Shown in pieces: positions 1 through 11,489 of a stretch of 64,000 nucleotides of DNA (position 1 is the first letter of the stretch; every line of letters begins with the position of its first letter). The position numbers and the translations under genes were made by a program. The notes beneath the pieces were generated by a model. It was not told where the DNA came from. It saw nothing but the letters and a program-made list of their open reading frames with translations, and ran no database searches. The stretch comes from Trichostrongylus colubriformis (Eukaryota; Nematoda; Chromadorea; Rhabditida; Trichostrongylidae), in assembly GCA_963978905.1 (NCBI GenBank), contig OZ022258.1, forward strand, positions 44,934,591 to 44,998,590, written 5' to 3'.

Positions 1-1084
1 CATAGACGCTTTTGTTTTAGAATATAAGTACTGAGTTTTGTCAGGTTCTTATTTCTCTCATTTTGTCAGGAGTTTGGTTTGGGCTCAGCTTTTTTTTACC
101 ATAGGTTTTTGATCTCCTTTCTGAATCACACAGGCTGGGTAGAAAACACAGAAGTAGCGGAACTTGATGGATGGGGGGAGGTTGTATATACCTCCCCTTT
201 GGAGGGGAAAGGTCGCCTTTTTTGAAAACTTTCCTCGACTCCACGCTTGACCCTGGGCTCGACCCCGTGTATCATAAGTGTGTAATCAAATTATATCCTA
301 GGTATTGCACCTGCTGCGGTGAGCTCTTCCGTCTTCTGACAGGAGTGTTTGCACTGGAACTCGACGGCCCAGACTGAAACGGTATCTAGGCACCGTCCCC
401 TTTTGTCTATATGTTAACCGCTACCGATGTATTATGATCGGTTACTGTTCAAAAGGTACGTCGTAGTTAAGGCGTACTACACGTTGCTGTACATACTCCG
501 GTAATTGGCCAAAGAGTTGAATTAAGGGCACCGGGAGGAACAAATTTTGGGCTACGGTACTAACTTGTAGTTCGTCTATCGCACGCCCGAGGCCTTGCCA
601 AAATTTTGAGTGTAAAGACATTGGATATCTTCATTCAACTTATTTTTCCATGCTTCTTCGCTTCTCCTCACTTATTGCTTCCCTTGTTTGTTTCTGTTTA
701 ATCTCAATCTCAATAGCGCCCCAAAAGCGCGTTTCCAACGCAAGCTTCGTTGCCCTTATCTCTTCTAGGCTCCAATGTTCGTGCAGAGAATAGTGTTTCA
801 CCATACGCTTTCTTCTTTAGTCAACTGCGAATTGAAATTTCTTCATGTGGAACGTGAAAGTCAGTGACATACAATGATACAGTAAGATATAATGGCATGT
901 GATACAGTGAGCGTAAGGTATAATGATTGTAAATACTTACCCAAAATATGTTCATACGAAGCAGTCAGCCGTAGTAGTAGCTATCAGTATGATAATAACA
1001 GCGGAAAACTCATTTCCTTCGAAAGGACGAACGCAGTGCTGCTCAAGCAGCAGCACACAACATCTAAATGACTCTAGCAATTAA

Positions 1085-2050
1085 CCCATAACGGACGGCG
1101 TGCGCCACCCGTGGCGCACCCTAGAACTGGACCTGGGGACGGCGTGCGCCACCTGGCGGCGCACGACATTTAAAGAAATTTTTCTTCTAATTTTCCAATA
1201 TTTCCATGAATCTAATTATACATGTATACACTGCTAGTATTGGAGAATAGCATATGTTCTCAGGACCGGTGCAGCAAAAAGTTCACCAGAGATACAACAA
1301 ATCAGACAAATAGATGAGAATAACCGTTTTTAGTTACAATATGCAAACTGTAGAATGTATGGCAAACTTGCAAACATGTCAAGCAATAGAAAGCCCTACA
1401 TGAGGAATGTTTTGTGGTTACCCGTTGGCATGGAACCCCGTTCGTGTGTGCCGTAACAAAACCTGCGTTAGGTGCCGGCGTTTATCACAGTGTGGCGCGC
1501 CAACACCCTAGGCACGTTTTATTCCGGCATAATGAACGACAATGGAAGCCCGAAACAGCAAAAATGGTGAAACGAAGGATTAACCTAAAGTCAAACCAAC
1601 AGAAAAATCAAGAAGAGCTTGAGAACAGTCCAATGCATGTCAAATGTAGCAGAAGTGATATTTATGCGTTCAGGAATACGAAAAAAGCGAATAGGGTCGA
1701 GTGTGACAGAAAGTCAGAGAGCAGTTCGTGCTGAAAAGCGAAGTGTATGCTGACAAGATCCTACGATAAATAGATTGGGTGTAGTGAAAACAAGAAGTGA
1801 TAAGTGTAGTGAAAATGTGAAGTAACAAGGAATCGCTGAAGAGATTGAGTGCGAACTGTGTTACTTTGGCACGCGCCAACATTTGTATTCCCGTCTGCAC
1901 CCTTCTGACGAGATACCCGCCTGCGTATGCTGGAACAAAACCTGTCCTGGGTGCCGGCGTGCGCCACCGGTGGCGCACGCCCGCGAGACAAAAAAAAACG
2001 CGCCCGTCCCAGGGGCCATCCCGCGCAAAAACGCCGCCGTCCGTTATGGG
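1085..2050. mobile_element. piggyBac-type non-autonomous element
   Basis: A 966-bp insertion flanked on both sides by TTAA (1081-1084 and 2051-2054). It has perfect 16-bp terminal inverted repeats starting CCCATAACGG. TTAA duplication and a CCC start are hallmarks of the piggyBac superfamily. The inside carries several short palindromes of the form GTGCGCCACC/GGTGGCGCAC near both ends (about 1098-1165 and 1955-1985) and repeats of a GTGCCGGCGT motif. Open frames inside (for example 1414-1734) resemble no transposase I recognise. The corresponding sites in the three related blocks at about 19170, 35810 and 53190 are empty. Confidence 0.85.
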
Positions 2051-2302
2051 TTAAACGAGCTTAAGAAGACAAGTTGTGAAGGTTGGCTAGCTCAATGGCA
2101 TGCAGTGGTAATGATAAGCACTGCCGCTCGATCCTCTGGAAGTAACACTGAACTACCGTTTGTGTTGGTCTCAAGACAACGTTGCTTGATAGGTCGACTA
2201 TTACCTACGCTTCAAACTGATCCGGTGTAAGTGTTATAATTCTTTAAGATTATTCAAGAGATATCGATAAGATTCTGCTAGCCCATGACTCGGTATCATC
2301 TA

Positions 2303-3144
2303 TTAGGTTGAACCATAATTTCTGTTACACTCTTGGGGAAAACTGTGGAAGCTTCGGGAGCATTTGGTAGTGGGGGGTATATGAAGCGACTGGAAAGGGG
2401 TACTGTTTAACACATTCATATTCTCTATGGCTTCAACTAGCAGTGAATCTACGACAATTTTGCGAAAGGTGCGAAATTCACGAACACCGCCTCGGTTCCT
2501 CAGCATGCAAGGCCACTAACAAAAATAACCAGTCGATGGACCCAGGTACTGTCTCTCATATGGCGGCAGCCTGATGGCTCGATCGGCTCATATCAAAACA
2601 GGAAAAATTTTAAAAATTTGTACTGAGAAAAAAAATGTTATTTTTTCTAAATTTTCAAAAAAAGGGAAACTGTTACCATTCAACACGGCAGTCACTGGCG
2701 ATCTCTACTGCAGGCAATTGGACACCGTAGCTGCAAAACTTACCGAAAAAATGGACCGTGTCTTCTTCCTTCACGACAACGCTCGCCCACATGTGGCAAA
2801 GTTGACGTGTCAAAAGTCCAGGACCTTAGTTGGACGAAGCTCCCCCGTCCACCGTAATCTCCGGACATGGCCTCAACTGACTACTACCTTCTCCAAACTC
2901 TGACCCACTTCCTCGACGGACGGCAGTTCAAAGATGACGATGATCCGAAAATCGACCTCCAGACTTTCTTCGACCAGAAATCCCCAGACTTCTATAAGCA
3001 AGGCATCTATTATATCCCTATTCGTTGGCAATGTATTGGCGATCATAATGGTACATATTTTGTTGACTGAAGTTAGACACAAATTAAGAAAAATAAATTT
3101 GAAATTTTTCGTCAAAGTGTAACAGAAATTATGGTTCGACCTAA
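2303..3144 (+). mobile_element. Degenerate mariner element with TA target duplication
   Basis: Terminal inverted repeats of about 29 bp (starting TTAGGTTGAACC) are flanked by TA at 2301-2302 and 3145-3146. Plus-strand fragments between 2574 and 3070 retain mariner transposase signatures: a FFLHDNARPH segment around the second catalytic Asp, a SPDMASTDYYL-like segment around the third, and a C-terminal DGRQFKDDDD region. The frame is broken by stops and shifts, and at 842 bp it is shorter than a full-length element of about 1.3 kb. It is an inactive internally deleted copy. Copy B lacks it at about 36075. Confidence 0.9.
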
Positions 3145-3239
3145 TATTTTGTGTTGACGCTTTGAACCTGGAATCCAAGTCCATCTGTTTTCCCACATTA
3201 GGAGTGACGCAAGTATTGGTCGGTGGTGCAGCGCTGGAT

Positions 3240-5764
3240 CCTTCATACTTGCCAGAATTATATTGATAGAATAAATAGGGAACTTGATAGGTTCTTTCGG
3301 GTTTTAGTGCAACTGCATGCGACAAACTCGTTTAGTCTTTTGTTTTTCAACTTTTTCAAAAGTTGCTTTCGGAATCAAATATATTTTCATGTGGGCAGAT
3401 TTACCTATCCATAGCCGTGAACAACGGGCTGTGTGTCATAATCAATCCTTAGACCTTTGTTTTTTTCAGAAATGATTTTTAGAACAATTAGCCGAAGGTG
3501 AGAGAAGCGGTTGTTCGGCTACTTTTTTCATTTTCAGCACTCTAACTTGGATGGAATCGCCATCCTCTAGTGATTCTCTCCTGTATGCTCCTTCTCTCTT
3601 AATAGAACAAACTTCAACACTCTTCGTCCTATCCCATGTTTCGAGCCTATTTACAAAAGGAACCAACTAGAACAGCTCCCATAGATCGCACGATTTGATT
3701 CGCAAGCCGCGCGCTAGTTCGAACTTTCTGTCCTAATAGCACGCACCCCAAAAACTGGAATTTAGAGTGGTCAAGTCAGAAGTCTCAAAAAGAACTGGTT
3801 CAGGGAAGTGTCGGCATGCGCATAAGTTACGTATTATTTTATCGTTTTTAACTCCTTTGATAGTTTATATAAATGCGTCGACATTCAGTAATAAATCCCA
3901 TGAATGTCGCGTTGCCGGAATCAAAATCGACTCCCTATCCCTTACGATTTCATCGTACTTAAGGCTTCATAAATCTTCATAGGGTGCAATTAGATGCTCA
4001 TAGAGCTAACATGGTGGTGAAGTATGCGTTTGAGAAAACTAAAATACGTGGCACATTCTCGGCATTATTTATATGTGGTGGCAGAAGGTGCGGGAAGAGC
4101 AGTCGTGGTTCCAAAATCAAACTCTGCTCGAGCAAGAATGTCACACTATTTTTTCGTGGTCGGCTCAATGACGGAAAGATGTTACTTGTGAAATATAAAT
4201 TCTGGTGCAAACCGCGTGTTGCCCCTCAAGTGACTATGCGTGTCCAGCTAGTTTTCAGATCCTTTTGTGATTTTTGGAGAAAGTGGAATGGAATGACATC
4301 CTGCACGACAAGCCCACCCATGGTTGCTGTCGTTATCCACTACCTAGCTGAGCATTTTACAAGATTTTATGAGTGCTTTCCAGCGTTCTAGACCAGTTCA
4401 TGACCTTATGAATGAAAAGAGATGCCTGCGAAAATTTGTGGCCACCAGAATAATGCCTAACATGATGACTACTGCTAATGCCGTATGAGATTTTCGAAGG
4501 TAGTTGAAATTTTATGTCAAAAATGTGAATTTTCTCAAAATCTAATGGCACTGCTAAACATCAAGCAGGCTCACACTGGCTGTTCTCCCCCATTGATCCT
4601 ACCGCTGTTGAAAACTAACCCCTTTACCAAATAAAGTCGTAGAAATTCTATGAATTAGCATATTAGCAGTTTCTAGCTGTACTTATTTTATAAATGCTGT
4701 TTTCTCCCGCCGTCCACGATGTAGTTTGTCTTAGAACGGCCGCTTAAAGGCACACCACGCGATAATCAAAGTGGCCGCTTACCTTTTCAGGGCAGGTAGA
4801 CCCTTGTATGGTTGTGAAGACCGCACCCTTTTCGCGACGCCACGGCTCACCCTCGCTGCGCACGGCCTGATGGACCTGAGCCGAGTTGAGCCCACCGAGC
4901 CGAATCACACCTGGCCTTAGGGAACAAATTTCCGACGTGACTCTTATGTGGAGAAGAAAGCTTGTGATAAGACAAGATAAGGCAGCGATTTCAATATTGA
5001 AGGTAGCTTAAAGGCACCAGTAGCGGTAAGGGAAAACTGAGATCTGGGAGTACATGTTTTCTGAAAACGAAGGGAGTAAGGGAGTACATGCCTTCTAATA
5101 ACGAACCTTCTACTTCAGACATGGTCACATGTGGCGAAAATCGCATTGAAAAAACGCGGCTTGGGGTTTTATAACGATCCCGCAGCTCGGCATGCCGTTA
5201 TGCGGTTATGCGGCCGGGGGAATCGCTGTGTAGGGGCGGAACAACGATCACAGCCGGCTGGTTCAGACTCTGGCCTGTCTTCAGTCCACTCCGGCTAGTG
5301 ACGCAGAGGACGAGAGCGAAGGGGGATTTCCGGGTTCCTAAACCTCGAGTTTATCGCGGTTCTAAGTCGTTCTTTCTCTACTACTACATTGCTGAGCACA
5401 TCTACTATCATATTCCACAGTTTGCCAAATTTACCCCTTCTGGTATCTTTAACCAAGGAAGAATAGGTGATATCATGGATTTTGCGCGATATCATCTAGC
5501 AAAAACTCATTTCTAGCCTCCAATACTCCTACGAGGACTGAGGGTAAGAAGCTTTATTTTTGATGGTCGTGTGGAACCACGACTGCTCTCCCCGCACCTT
5601 CTGTCACCATATAAATAGGGGTTTTGATCCATTTTTCTTCGCTGGGGCCCTCTACTTTAGGTAACACGCGCGACAGATCGCACTATTTCTCGCGAGGTGT
5701 GCCTATAAACAGCATCGTGCTGCTTAGCAAAAACACTCTACAGCACGGAGATCTACACGAAATC
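3240..5764. other. No supported gene; duplicated intergenic DNA
   Basis: This stretch is shared with about 36140-39364 of copy B. An open frame at 3984-4391 and its counterpart at 37509-37979 is well conserved between the copies, but it matches no family I know and B gains a stop relative to A. The conservation is explained by recent duplication. A one-ended match to the AAAGGCACACCACGCG inverted-repeat family lies at about 4745 (B: about 38382). Nothing else is supported. Confidence 0.5.
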
Positions 5765-5831
5765 GGCTTTTATCTAATGCATCATGAATTATTGAGTGAT
5801 CCAATAATTCATGATGCAACAGATAAAAGCC
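5765..5831 (+). other. 67-nt hairpin, pre-miRNA-like shape (copy A)
   Basis: An 11-bp outer stem (GGCTTTTATCT with AGATAAAAGCC) and a 16-bp inner stem (GCATCATGAATTATTG with its complement) are separated by a symmetric 3x3 internal loop (AAT/AAC) and closed by a 7-nt loop, AGTGATC. Total length and geometry resemble a microRNA precursor, though it could equally be a short MITE remnant. It lies about 1.9 kb upstream of the UGT start. Confidence 0.45.
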
Positions 5832-6271
5832 TGGAACGAATTTCAACTCCAACTTTTTCTGCAGTGCAAGGATGCCTCACAATGGCGTGGTCTCTGTTGA
5901 CGAAGTTTTCAATTGAGAATTATCGAAGACGATCATCCAAAAGATAATCACAAACGGCTGAAAGCGGTAGACAATGTGGAACACTTATAAAGCTCACTTC
6001 TATTTGTGAGCATGATCTTTTCCGAATATTGCATCTTTTACGCTGTCTCGCACTAGTAATGGGCTATATCGTAGGGACGTGAAAGTCTTCAGAAAACACC
6101 ACTAATTTTCTCTACTGATCCGTTTTAGCATTTTGATGCTGCTCTAAACTCTCTCAAGACCCAACTTTCAAAGCTTCTGCGTATAACAACATGGTTAGAG
6201 GGAGAGTGATTTCGTGACAGAGATGTGGTATTTCAAATGCTTCGTTTTGTCTGATACTTCAAACCTTTGTA

Positions 6272-7169
6272 TTAGGTTGATTCATAATAAATCGGACAAA
6301 TGGTAGTGATGATTTCTAGAGATCATAACTCAGTAACGAATTAACGAAAATGGACGCGCGAGGTACCGTTGGAATTAGTATGAAAAGCTCTTCAAAGTAC
6401 CGCAAAATAATCACTCCAAAGTAAATTCATTCCGCCACAATGCCGCACGATTTCAAGCGGTCCAGAGACCACATCCGCAACGTCATACTATTTATATCGC
6501 TATCTGGCCAGGAACCCGCGGATATCGGCAGACGTCTGATAGAAGTTCACAAGCAGCATGCCCCCGGCAGAAGTACACTGTAGTTGTAGCATTCGAAGTT
6601 TGCGTCAGGCGACTATTCCATCGAAGACGAAAACCGCGGTTGGTGGAGCGTACACGGCGTAGAGTACTGGGAGCTGCTCGATGAAGGTACCACAGTATCC
6701 ACCGACGTCTACGTTCGTCAATTACGAGAATTGAAGGCCAATGTCCAAAGTTCGCTACGGCGGCGGTCACATGTATACTTCCAGCACGACAACGTGTCTA
6801 CTTCCACAGACCGCACTTCGCAAGATCGACCAAGGCCGAGCTGCTGTCGTACAGTTGGACCGTACTTCTATACCCACCGTACTCCCCAGACCTGGCCCCT
6901 TCAGATTTCCACCTTTTCTCCCACAGCCAACGCCACCTGGACGGCCAAGACTTCAAAACTCGCGACGAGGTCAAGGCGGCACTCGGCAACTTCTTCGAGC
7001 TCCAGCTTCCGGCCTTCTGGAGCAAGGGCATCCATGATCTGCCTATACCGTAGCAGAAGGTCATCGATAAAGATGGTATATTTCAAGTGAATCCCTGTTG
7101 TCGTAAAAAAGTTGTACGACAATGATTAAAATTGGTCAATTCGTCCGATTTTAAAATGAATCAACCTAA
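6272..7169 (+). mobile_element. Degenerate mariner element (second family)
   Basis: TIRs beginning TTAGGTTGATTC are flanked by TA at 6270-6271 and 7170-7171. Plus-strand frames between about 6440 and 7085 keep mariner transposase pieces: a region with SGQEPADIGRRLIEVH near the N-terminus, a YSPDLAPSDFHLF-type catalytic segment in a shifted frame, and a terminal GNFFELQLPAFWSKGI-like region. Several frameshifts are needed to read it, so it is dead. The orthologous site in copy B (39870-39871) is an intact single TA, a clean empty target site. Confidence 0.92.
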
Positions 7170-7999
7170 TACTTCCAGATAGGATCCAAATATGGACTTT
7201 CGGCTGTGAGACCTTGCTAAGATGATAAGAAATCTTTCTTCTGAGTGCCCTACCAAACATTTGGGTGGTACTGGCTGAATCACACATACCCAGATAACTG
7301 AGAAGAACACGCGTGTTGGCGCAGCGAACGAGCCGTATACGCCTTGAGAGCGAACCCGACCAAATCTTGCCCAGCACCAGCATTTCAATGGTCCCAGGGG
7401 AGCTTCCTCGCAGCATGCGGGAAAGCGTCTCCCATCCCCCTCAGGTGGTGAACGCGATAGAGGGACAAAGTGACGTCGCGCACAGTTGGTAATTGGTAAT
7501 GCACCGCATACGCGATGTGCAATGGAATGACGCGGTGACAGTAACCCTGGAGTGTCCCATACTGCCGGAATAAGTCTCCACTGGCACGAAAATACCCTGG
7601 GTTACGGAAATACCTCTTACTTAATCGCTCGAGGAAGCTGAGCACCTTCCAGACTTTGAGCGTTTGTAGAATTCAGATTTTTACAATCACTTTCACCCAT
7701 AATTGCGAGCACTTTAAGATTTCTGGAAGCTCATGCGGTCTCTTCTAATTTTGAATGTACTGTTCGACATCGCCTCCACGCTAAAAATTTTCATTTATTC
7801 TGCCCCACTAGGATTCTCTCATATGCGGTTCATGGGCACAATCGCCGACATTCTCTATGATGCCGGTCATGACGTGGTAAGTGGCTTCAGTTTCTCGCCT
7901 TACAGTGTTTGTCATGATTATGAGGTCGTTACGGATTACAAGTTCTCGGGCAGGTATTCAACCGAGAATGTTTTAAAAAATGCTGGCTGATTCCTTATC

Positions 8000-8520
8000 A
8001 TAACTTATATATAAAACCTATATATAAAGCAGGAGGTCGGTGTGTCTGTTATGTTGTCTGTGTGTGCACTCGAAACTCGGTGCTGCCCGAAAAACAAGCG
8101 GGGGAAGTCAAGTCAAGTTAGGGCTGAGTGAGTCGTTAAGAGATGGACAGGTATGGACCATCCATGTCAGACTCCGCCCACTGTAGGCGTGTGTTGAAAT
8201 GTTGCTGTTTTGATGCAGAACTCTACAATTCGTTCAAAAAAAGATCAGAAGTCGGGATAAGGTGGGTCAAAATGGGGTAAGTTTGTATTTAGCAGATGAA
8301 GTATACCCGTGGGCATTTATCCTTCATCTGCGCCAAGTAGGTGGTGCTTACAACAAGCGCCTCAAACTTGCCGCAGGAACAGCTCATAGAGTGCGAAAAA
8401 AATCGATGGAGATCAGCTATGTCCAGGCGCTGTTGCACATAACTGAGGTAAGTGGAGGCCCGCCTACATTGGGCGGGGCGTGCAATCAACATTATCGTGC
8501 TTATTCCTGAAAATGTAATT
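8000..8520. repeat. Dispersed non-coding repeat in UGT intron 1
   Basis: It starts with a TATATA-rich stretch followed by GTCTGT-rich sequence and GGGCGG motifs. The same kind of sequence recurs at about 40700-41200 and resembles the longer blocks at 11490-12720 and 45800-47120. It contains no convincing exon. Confidence 0.5.
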
Positions 8521-10483
8521 CCGATTCGTAGCGATCTAGGGTGCAGGAGAAAGCTGAAGTAATTTGAAGCTGCTAGAATGACAAGGATAATGTCAACTAA
8601 TCATGGTTGGCGGAACGTCATCAGGATATTGATTAAAAATACCGGTTTTTGCGCAAAAGGCTGGAAACAGCTCATAGATCATACCACTGAGTGAGTTCCC
8701 TCATAAAAGTTGATATTCTACGCCATCGTGCACCACCAGTCGATATTGATTGGAAATATCTATAGAGCACATTGCATGTAGATCGATTTCTATTGCTGAC
8801 ATGGGCCTGTGTAGTGGAAGCTGTACTGGAGCACTCAGTAGCACGACTGTAAAATCTATAGATTTTCGGCAAACCAAATTGCTGTGCTTTTTACTGTTCA
8901 CATCATTTTACCCACAGCTCGCTTAGCAACGGCACCCCGTAACGCGATGTAGATCGCGAAGCTACCTGGTCACGAATGAACCTTCCATTCCTCAACCAGC
9001 CGGCGCGCAAAATGGGAGCGGAATTTCAAATGGCCTTACCATCGATACCATTAAGAGCTTCAATGTCAACCTGCTTCAGACCTCTTGTGATTGAAATTGA
9101 TGATCGTTGAAGTAGAGGTTTTAGAATGCGTTCACAGATCTACTTCATAGCGTTGAGACCACATGTTATCCTTGTAGCAGTTCCCTGTTTGAGGGCTACA
9201 ACCCTACGTTCATCGAGTGATTTACGTATTACTCTGCCAGAAGACGTAATTATGACGACCCGGTCAACTTCAGAAAAACTGTCTCGTGCAGGGCCTTGTG
9301 GAGGTCAGTAAACTACATTCGCATGATTCGGTGCAATGTCGTTGTGGACACCCATGTGCACTACACTTCAGCCGCCGAAGTAGCTGCGGATCCTTCCAGC
9401 GGATCTCTTTCATGTCTTTCATGTTCTTTCATGCAAATCGTGCCAGTGGTACTTGAGGATGTGGTCAGGATCTCACAAGATGAGTTTTTTCGAAAAGAAA
9501 AACAGTTCTCAAATGAAACTGCCACAGTGGGACCATGTCAAAAAATGACCTTCCTCTAATTTATGCATAATTTCATCTTCGTTTACGGAAAGCTTGTCAC
9601 TCCTATGGAAAAAGATGCGAATCGCGTTGTAATTCGCTGGAAGTGGTGTTACTGCAAGGAAATTAAAGATTGTCAAAATTGCAAAAGGATAAGTATGTGC
9701 AATGCGAAATGAAGAATGCATTTTTTATAGACAGTGCTCCATCCCGTTATTTATGCAGATCTCGCGCGTGAGGTGTCGAAAAAGTCAAAATAGGTAGGAT
9801 GCTATCGCTATTCTGAATGAACGGCTCACTTTCCTAGATGATCTATGAGATAACAGCTTCCCGATGCATGATCGAAATTTCAGCTACTCCTCGATATGCC
9901 CGAATCCTTGAGAAAAAAAATTCGACAACGTGGACAGAGAATTAGGGCTTTGGAATCTGGCGAACAAATCGTTCATGAATCGACTAAAGATGGTCGTCTT
10001 GCTTTCGAAGTTGCAGCAGGAGTCCTGTGAATGTAAGAGCATTTGACCCGGTTGAATCAGGAGTACGTTAGTAGAAGGAAGCAGTCTCTCAAGGCATTTC
10101 TTCGTAAGTACTACTCTATTTACAAAACGCAACGATTTGAGACCTCGTCGGCGACAATAGAACGATGAGCCTGCTTCGAGGTGAACGCTTCGATGTCGGT
10201 ATTTCAGAAGTCTTCACGCCGTGTGGATTCGGACTTTTCGAGGTTTGCTCCAATACTACTAGAAAGTGGAACAATCACAGATCAAAAAATGTATTTCAGA
10301 TAATAAGTATCCCTCACATGATTGGTGCCTCTGCTGTTGGAGTCGTAGACAGCATGAACGAATTTGTCGAAGTGCCTATTATGCCAAGTTTCATGCCCTG
10401 TGAGTACATTAGAACTTTCTCTGTATTAGACATTTTATGTACTATATATCTGAGTATTGTTCTCTCCCAAAGCCTCATGCCGA

Positions 10484-11215
10484 TCTAAATGTGTGAAAAA
10501 CAATGTGCGGCTCCAAAATTCATTCTCAGAGACTCAAATGGTTCCACAAAGTAGTGCGAAAGAAATTTGAGCCCATTAGGGAGCTTTCGCCGCCCAGCGC
10601 CTTTCTCAAGTCTGAAACACTCGCTACTCCCACGTACCCTATCTTAACGAATTGCTGGAAGTGGAGCTGAAATTTCTGACCCAGTCTGATATAACCCTTG
10701 AAAAACGTGGACGTACTATGACTATGGTGACATGTGATTCATTCCACAGTGCAAGTTATTGCAGTCATGTGCTTAACTGAAAAGAGTCACGTAGCTCGTC
10801 TTTGCTATTTAGGGGGATAGTCTTTTCAATTCTAGTGTCTCCAGTACCTTTCTTACCACTGTGTTCAGTGGAGCAGTGCACACTTTAACAGGCTCACAAA
10901 AGACCTCTCAACTTCTCTATAGAAGACACCGCTGCAAGAAGCTGCACCGCTCTATTGAATACACAGTGCAAAAGAAAAATACTGGGGCACTAGAAATAAA
11001 AAGACTATCCCCAGCAACGAATAGCAAAAATGAGCCACATGATTCTTTTTGGTTAATCACATGACTGCAGTAATTTGCACTGTGGAATGGCGCTAAACTC
11101 CAAAAGCTCGCCAATAAGCTCACAGTTCTTGCAATACTCTGTGTAATCTTTTGAGCCTTTTGGAAAATTTTTGGAGCCTTGCATTGTTTTTCACATGTTT
11201 GAATGTGTGTTTTCC
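10484..11215. repeat. Foldback palindrome in UGT intron 4 (copy A)
   Basis: About 730 bp whose two halves are imperfect inverted repeats, with the centre near 10915. Paired landmarks include AACAATGTG near 10498 with CATTGTTTTTCAC near 11185, GCGAAAGAAATTTGAGCC (10557) with its diverged partner near 11125, and GACTATCCCC (about 11000) with its partner near 10815. It behaves like a foldback element or long-TIR MITE and sits between UGT exons 4 and 5. A shorter relative lies at 17395-17520. Confidence 0.8.
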
Positions 11216-11489
11216 ACACATTTGAATTTATGTATAATTGATATTTTTGCCTTGTAGTGTAGGTTTTTTGAACTTTTCAACATGTATAATGTTTTCATCT
11301 TTTCGTTTCGCATCTAATTCATTAACTCCTAGCTAAATGCATGTCAAACTTATCCATTTCTGCGTTTTACTACTTTTCCGAGAAAAAGCTTGTTAACTTG
11401 TACTCTCCCCTAGTTTACTGTTGGAGAGCGAGACCACAACGTTGCTTTTTCCGTAATTTTTACAGTCCAATGTTAATATCTCAACTATA

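Larger units (their letters stand above)
782..3240 (+). repeat. Repeat block R, copy A1 (split by two transposons)
   Basis: This block occurs four times in the window: here, at 18826-19470, at about 35467-36140 and at about 52850-53500. Shared landmarks are a tract with GTGCTGCTCAAGCAGCAGC, a CTTAAGAAGACAAG stretch, and a GGTCGGAGGTGCAGC stretch at the right end. In this copy the piggyBac-type element (1085-2050) and a mariner (2303-3144) have landed inside it. Within each duplication copy the block flanks the UGT gene on both sides in direct orientation. Confidence 0.8.

Noticed and set aside
3984..4391. 135-codon open frame, conserved at 37509-37979
   Set aside because: Conservation follows from recent duplication; the opposite strand is equally open, B gains a stop, and there is no family resemblance.
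5624..5947. 107-codon open frame, also at 39194-39547
   Set aside because: It reads through the hairpin at 5765-5831 and looks incidental; no splice or domain support.
8289..8510. Overlapping open frames on both strands in UGT intron 1
   Set aside because: They fall in a dispersed GGGCGG-type repeat and are not maintained in copy B.
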